From IMG/VR virus record IMGVR_UViG_3300025759_000369, positions 1 through 33,173 of that record: 33,173 nt of DNA; one strand, 5' to 3'. The notes under the pieces were generated by a model. The model ran no database searches. It was given only the letters and a program-made list of their open reading frames with translations, and was not told where the DNA came from. The stretch comes from a virus. The translations under genes and the position numbers were made by a program. Below are positions 30,623-33,173 of this stretch, one piece after another; position 1 is the first letter of the stretch; each line of letters starts with the position of its first letter.

Positions 30623-32625
30623 TGGCACGTTCTGCACCAGCGTTTAGTTCTTTTACAGCAGGTGAAATAAGCCCAAAGTTAGAGGGCCGTACCAATATAG
30701 AAAAGTATCGTGAAGGATTATCAGACCTTACAAACATGGTTGTTATGCCTCATGGCGGTGTAACACGTAGACCAGGCACAGAATACCTTGGAGAAATAAA
30801 AAGCAGTTCTGTTAAAACAAGGTTGATACCGTTTCAATTTAAAACGGCTGATACTTACATTTTAGAGTTTGGTGAACAGATTATGCGTGTGTTTCGTAAT
30901 GATCTGCAAGTTCTTACTAGCTCTGCAAAAACAATTACCGCTATTACTAAAGCTAATCCAGGCGTTTTAACTAGTAACAGCCACGGATTTAGCAATGGCG
31001 ATGAGATCTTTATCGATAGCGTTGGTGGTATGACAGAGCTAAATGGACGTAACTATCGGGTAGCAAACTCAACAACAAACACGTTTACGCTTGTAGATTT
31101 ATTTGGCAGCGCAATTAACACAACAAGTTTTACAACATTTACATCTGGGGGAACTGCAACAGAAATTTTTGAGGTTGCAACGCCATACACAGAAGCGCAG
31201 TTGTTTGATGTTCGTTTTGCACAATCGGCTGATACTATGTTTATAGTTCATCCAAGCCATCCAGTTAAAACGCTAACGCGAACAGATCATAATGCTTGGA
31301 CGTTTGCATCTCTAAGCATAAATGAAAATAGCACTCCAACACTTACAAGTACAAATAATTATCCTAGCGTTGTTTCTTTTTTTGAACAGCGTTTAGTTTT
31401 TGGTAATACAAACAATAATCCGCAAACATTGTGGTTTAGTAAAAACGGAGACTACGACAACTTTGCTACAGGTACTGGAGACAATGATGCTCTTATCTAT
31501 ACCATTGCTTCAAACCAGGTAAACGCGATACGTTTTTTATCAGCTACTAGAGTTTTAACTGTTGGCACTTCTGGTGGTGAATATGTTTTAACATCAACGA
31601 ATGATGGACCGGTTACACCTACAACAACACTTATTCGTAAATACTCTAATTACGGTACAGCAGAAATAGAACCGGTACAGGTTGCTGACGTTACTTTGTT
31701 TGCCCAACGCGGCAAAAGAAAAATACGAGAGTTTAAATTTGTTGGTGACGTTAATACTGGCGGCTATTCAGCGCCTGACATGACTATCTTAGCAGAGCAT
31801 GTGACAGAGGGCGGTCTAGTGCAAATGGCTTTTCAGCAAGAGCCTGACAGCGTTGTGTGGTGTATTAGGGCTGATGGTACGCTTTTAGGTTTAACGTATC
31901 GCCGTGAAGAAGAGGTTGTTGCCTGGCACAAACACATTATTGGTGGTGCTTTTAGTAGCGGTCAGGCAGTTGTAGAAAGCATTGCTACTTTACCTACAGA
32001 CACCGGTGAAGATGAATTATATATGATTGTTAAAAGAACAATTAATAGTGTTACAAAACGATATGTAGAAAAACTAAAGTTATTTGATTTTGGCGATAGT
32101 ACAACAGGTGCATTTTTTGTAGATAGTGGATTGTCTTATAGTGGCGGTTCAGTAAATAGTCTTTCTGGTTTGTATCATTTAGAAGGTGAAACATTACAAG
32201 TATTAGGAAATGGTGCATCGCATCCAAGCAAAACTGTTAGTGCTGGTACTGTTGCTTTAGACTACGCATCAACATCAGCCGCTGTTGGATATGGATTTGA
32301 TAGCAATATGCAAACATTACGCATTGAATCAGGGTCTGTAGACGGTATTAGCCAGGGTAAGCCTAAGCGTGTCCACGGCATAACAGTAAGATTTTTTGAA
32401 ACTGTTGGTGCAGAAGTTGGCAATGACAGTGGCGAAGTAGACAGAATATTTTTTAGAGATAGTTCTATGGATATGGATACCGCTGTTCCTATGTTTACTG
32501 GTGACAAGGATATAGAGTTTCCAGGTGGATTTGATGACGATGATCGTGTATTTATAAAACAAGGTCAGCCTTTACCAATGACCGTTCTTGCGTTCTACCC
32601 ACGCATGAATACATTTGATAAGTGA
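30622..32625 (+). CDS. Tail tubular protein B / nozzle (T7 gp12-like) with inserted FCCH-like domain
   Basis: 667 residues. FSSFTAGEISPKLEGRTNI, EKYREGLSDLTNMVVMPHGG and RRPGTEYLG at the start are typical of gp12-type nozzle proteins, and WFSKNGDYDNFATGTGDNDA with the GGEYVLTS strand supports this. Residues about 103-183 (LTSNSHGFSNGDEIFIDSVG; LNGRNYRVANSTTNTFTLVD) look like an FCCH domain, first named in ubiquitin-activating enzymes and recalled from phage tail proteins, inserted into the nozzle. It may add a side platform to the tail. It ends eight bases before the gp14-like gene. Confidence 0.9.
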   Translation: MARSAPAFSSFTAGEISPKLEGRTNIEKYREGLSDLTNMVVMPHGGVTRRPGTEYLGEIKSSSVKTRLIPFQFKTADTYILEFGEQIMRVFRNDLQVLTSSAKTITAITKANPGVLTSNSHGFSNGDEIFIDSVGGMTELNGRNYRVANSTTNTFTLVDLFGSAINTTSFTTFTSGGTATEIFEVATPYTEAQLFDVRFAQSADTMFIVHPSHPVKTLTRTDHNAWTFASLSINENSTPTLTSTNNYPSVVSFFEQRLVFGNTNNNPQTLWFSKNGDYDNFATGTGDNDALIYTIASNQVNAIRFLSATRVLTVGTSGGEYVLTSTNDGPVTPTTTLIRKYSNYGTAEIEPVQVADVTLFAQRGKRKIREFKFVGDVNTGGYSAPDMTILAEHVTEGGLVQMAFQQEPDSVVWCIRADGTLLGLTYRREEEVVAWHKHIIGGAFSSGQAVVESIATLPTDTGEDELYMIVKRTINSVTKRYVEKLKLFDFGDSTTGAFFVDSGLSYSGGSVNSLSGLYHLEGETLQVLGNGASHPSKTVSAGTVALDYASTSAAVGYGFDSNMQTLRIESGSVDGISQGKPKRVHGITVRFFETVGAEVGNDSGEVDRIFFRDSSMDMDTAVPMFTGDKDIEFPGGFDDDDRVFIKQGQPLPMTVLAFYPRMNTFDK

Positions 32626-32633
32626 GTTAAGTA

Positions 32634-33167
32634 ATGTGTAATCCTTTAACGCTTATATCAACCGGAATGCAAGTTGTTGGCGGTATTCAAAGTAAAAAAG
32701 CAGGTGATAGAGCAGCCGCTGCTGCACTACGTGCTGGTGAATTTAACGCAAAAATTATTGAACGTGACATTGATTTACTTGAACGACAAAGAGGAATTGT
32801 AAATTCAAATTATCTTGTTGAACAAGAAAGAACAGCAATAGCATTTGAAAGAGATGTTCAAGGTTCAGCAAAAGCAGGTTTTGGTTATGCTGGATTTGAT
32901 ATGAGCCAAGGTACACCTATGTCAGTTCTAAGGCAAAATGCTCGTGAGTTTGATTACGAAACAAAAATCCGTGAGTTCAATAATAAAATAACAAACATGC
33001 AGATTACAGATGCTCAAGAAGAAGCAGAGTTAAATGCAGAGTTGTCGCGTATGGAAGGTGGTATGGCTGCTGCATCTGCTCGCGCTCAAGGCACAGCCTC
33101 ATTGATAAGTGGATTAGGTGACGCAGCTAAGTTTGGTTATGAAGCTGGTCTTATAGGTGGGGATTAA
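32634..33167 (+). CDS. Internal virion protein, gp14-like (intact copy)
   Basis: 177 residues. Start MCNPLTLISTGMQVVGGIQS, a short hydrophobic segment, then charged helices (IKERDIDLLERQRG-like region; FEYDTKIREF-like region) and an Ala/Gly end. The pattern M-C-N-P and SQGTPMSVLRQNARE resembles small internal or ejected podovirus proteins that follow the nozzle gene. Its last 51 codons are the same as the fragment at 1-157, so the gene spans the contig join. TTAAGT lies upstream; the ribosome site is weak. Confidence 0.75.
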   Translation: MCNPLTLISTGMQVVGGIQSKKAGDRAAAAALRAGEFNAKIIERDIDLLERQRGIVNSNYLVEQERTAIAFERDVQGSAKAGFGYAGFDMSQGTPMSVLRQNAREFDYETKIREFNNKITNMQITDAQEEAELNAELSRMEGGMAAASARAQGTASLISGLGDAAKFGYEAGLIGGD

Positions 33168-33173
33168 TAATGG
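33011..33173. repeat. Right copy of the contig-end overlap
   Basis: Matches 1-163 with differences at 33035, 33044 and 33047, all silent. It covers the end of the gp14-like gene and the start codon of the following internal protein gene. It supports closing the genome to a circle or a circularly permuted molecule. Confidence 0.93.

Overview
The window is an essentially complete tailed-phage genome of about 33.0 kb, drawn as a linear contig whose last 163 bases repeat the first 163 with only three changes. Joining the ends restores one gene that is cut at base 1 (its C-terminal piece is at 1-157, the intact copy at 32634-33167). The gene set is that of a short-tailed (podovirus-type) phage: a T7 gp8-like head-tail connector, gp11- and gp12-like tail tube/nozzle proteins, a gp14-like internal protein followed by large internal (ejected) proteins, and a T7 gp17-like fibre adaptor. 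The AT-leaning composition and the fibre proteins (MAGYLGA-type N-termini, NTT-rich head repeats, S74 chaperone) resemble uncultured marine phages. That points to a marine bacterial host, but nothing in the sequence identifies the host. No integrase, RNA polymerase, DNA polymerase, primase, helicase or tRNA gene was seen.

Layout on the circle. (1) 22.4-33.2 kb continuing into 0.2-7.8 kb, + strand: terminase small and large subunits, an acetyltransferase, connector, Bbp19-like protein, scaffold candidate, major capsid, decoration candidate, a strong terminator, tail tube A and B, then the internal virion proteins. One of these carries a C-terminal domain that resembles HhH-GPD DNA glycosylases. 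(2) 7.8-14.0 kb, + strand: fibre and host-recognition genes. (3) 14.0-16.6 kb, + strand: a lysis region of very small overlapping genes, including an EF-hand membrane protein, a 3TM holin and a GH19 endolysin. (4) 16.7-17.4 kb: tiny Lys-rich proteins and one hypothetical protein. (5) 17.4-20.2 kb, - strand: a coupled operon led by a PD-(D/E)XK exonuclease and an ERF/Rad52-like annealing protein. (6) 20.2-22.3 kb, + strand: an early-looking set with an HTH protein, a Hjc-like resolvase, a winged-helix protein and a zinc-ribbon protein. It ends in a gene with two perfect tandem inverted repeats inside its reading frame, followed by a terminator.

The divergent point at about 20.2 kb probably holds the early promoters. 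The two early arms supply DNA recombination and regulation. The rest of the circle packages DNA, builds the particle and lyses the cell. Genes are very tightly packed, with many ATGA or TAATG overlaps. No gene-free stretch exceeds about 150 bases; the longest gaps (22316-22462, 23092-23234, 28510-28637 and 17736-17846) each hold structured or repetitive elements, described below. The least explained parts are how the phage replicates without recognisable replication genes, the repeat cluster at 21989-22031, and the glycosylase-like domain in an apparently ejected protein.
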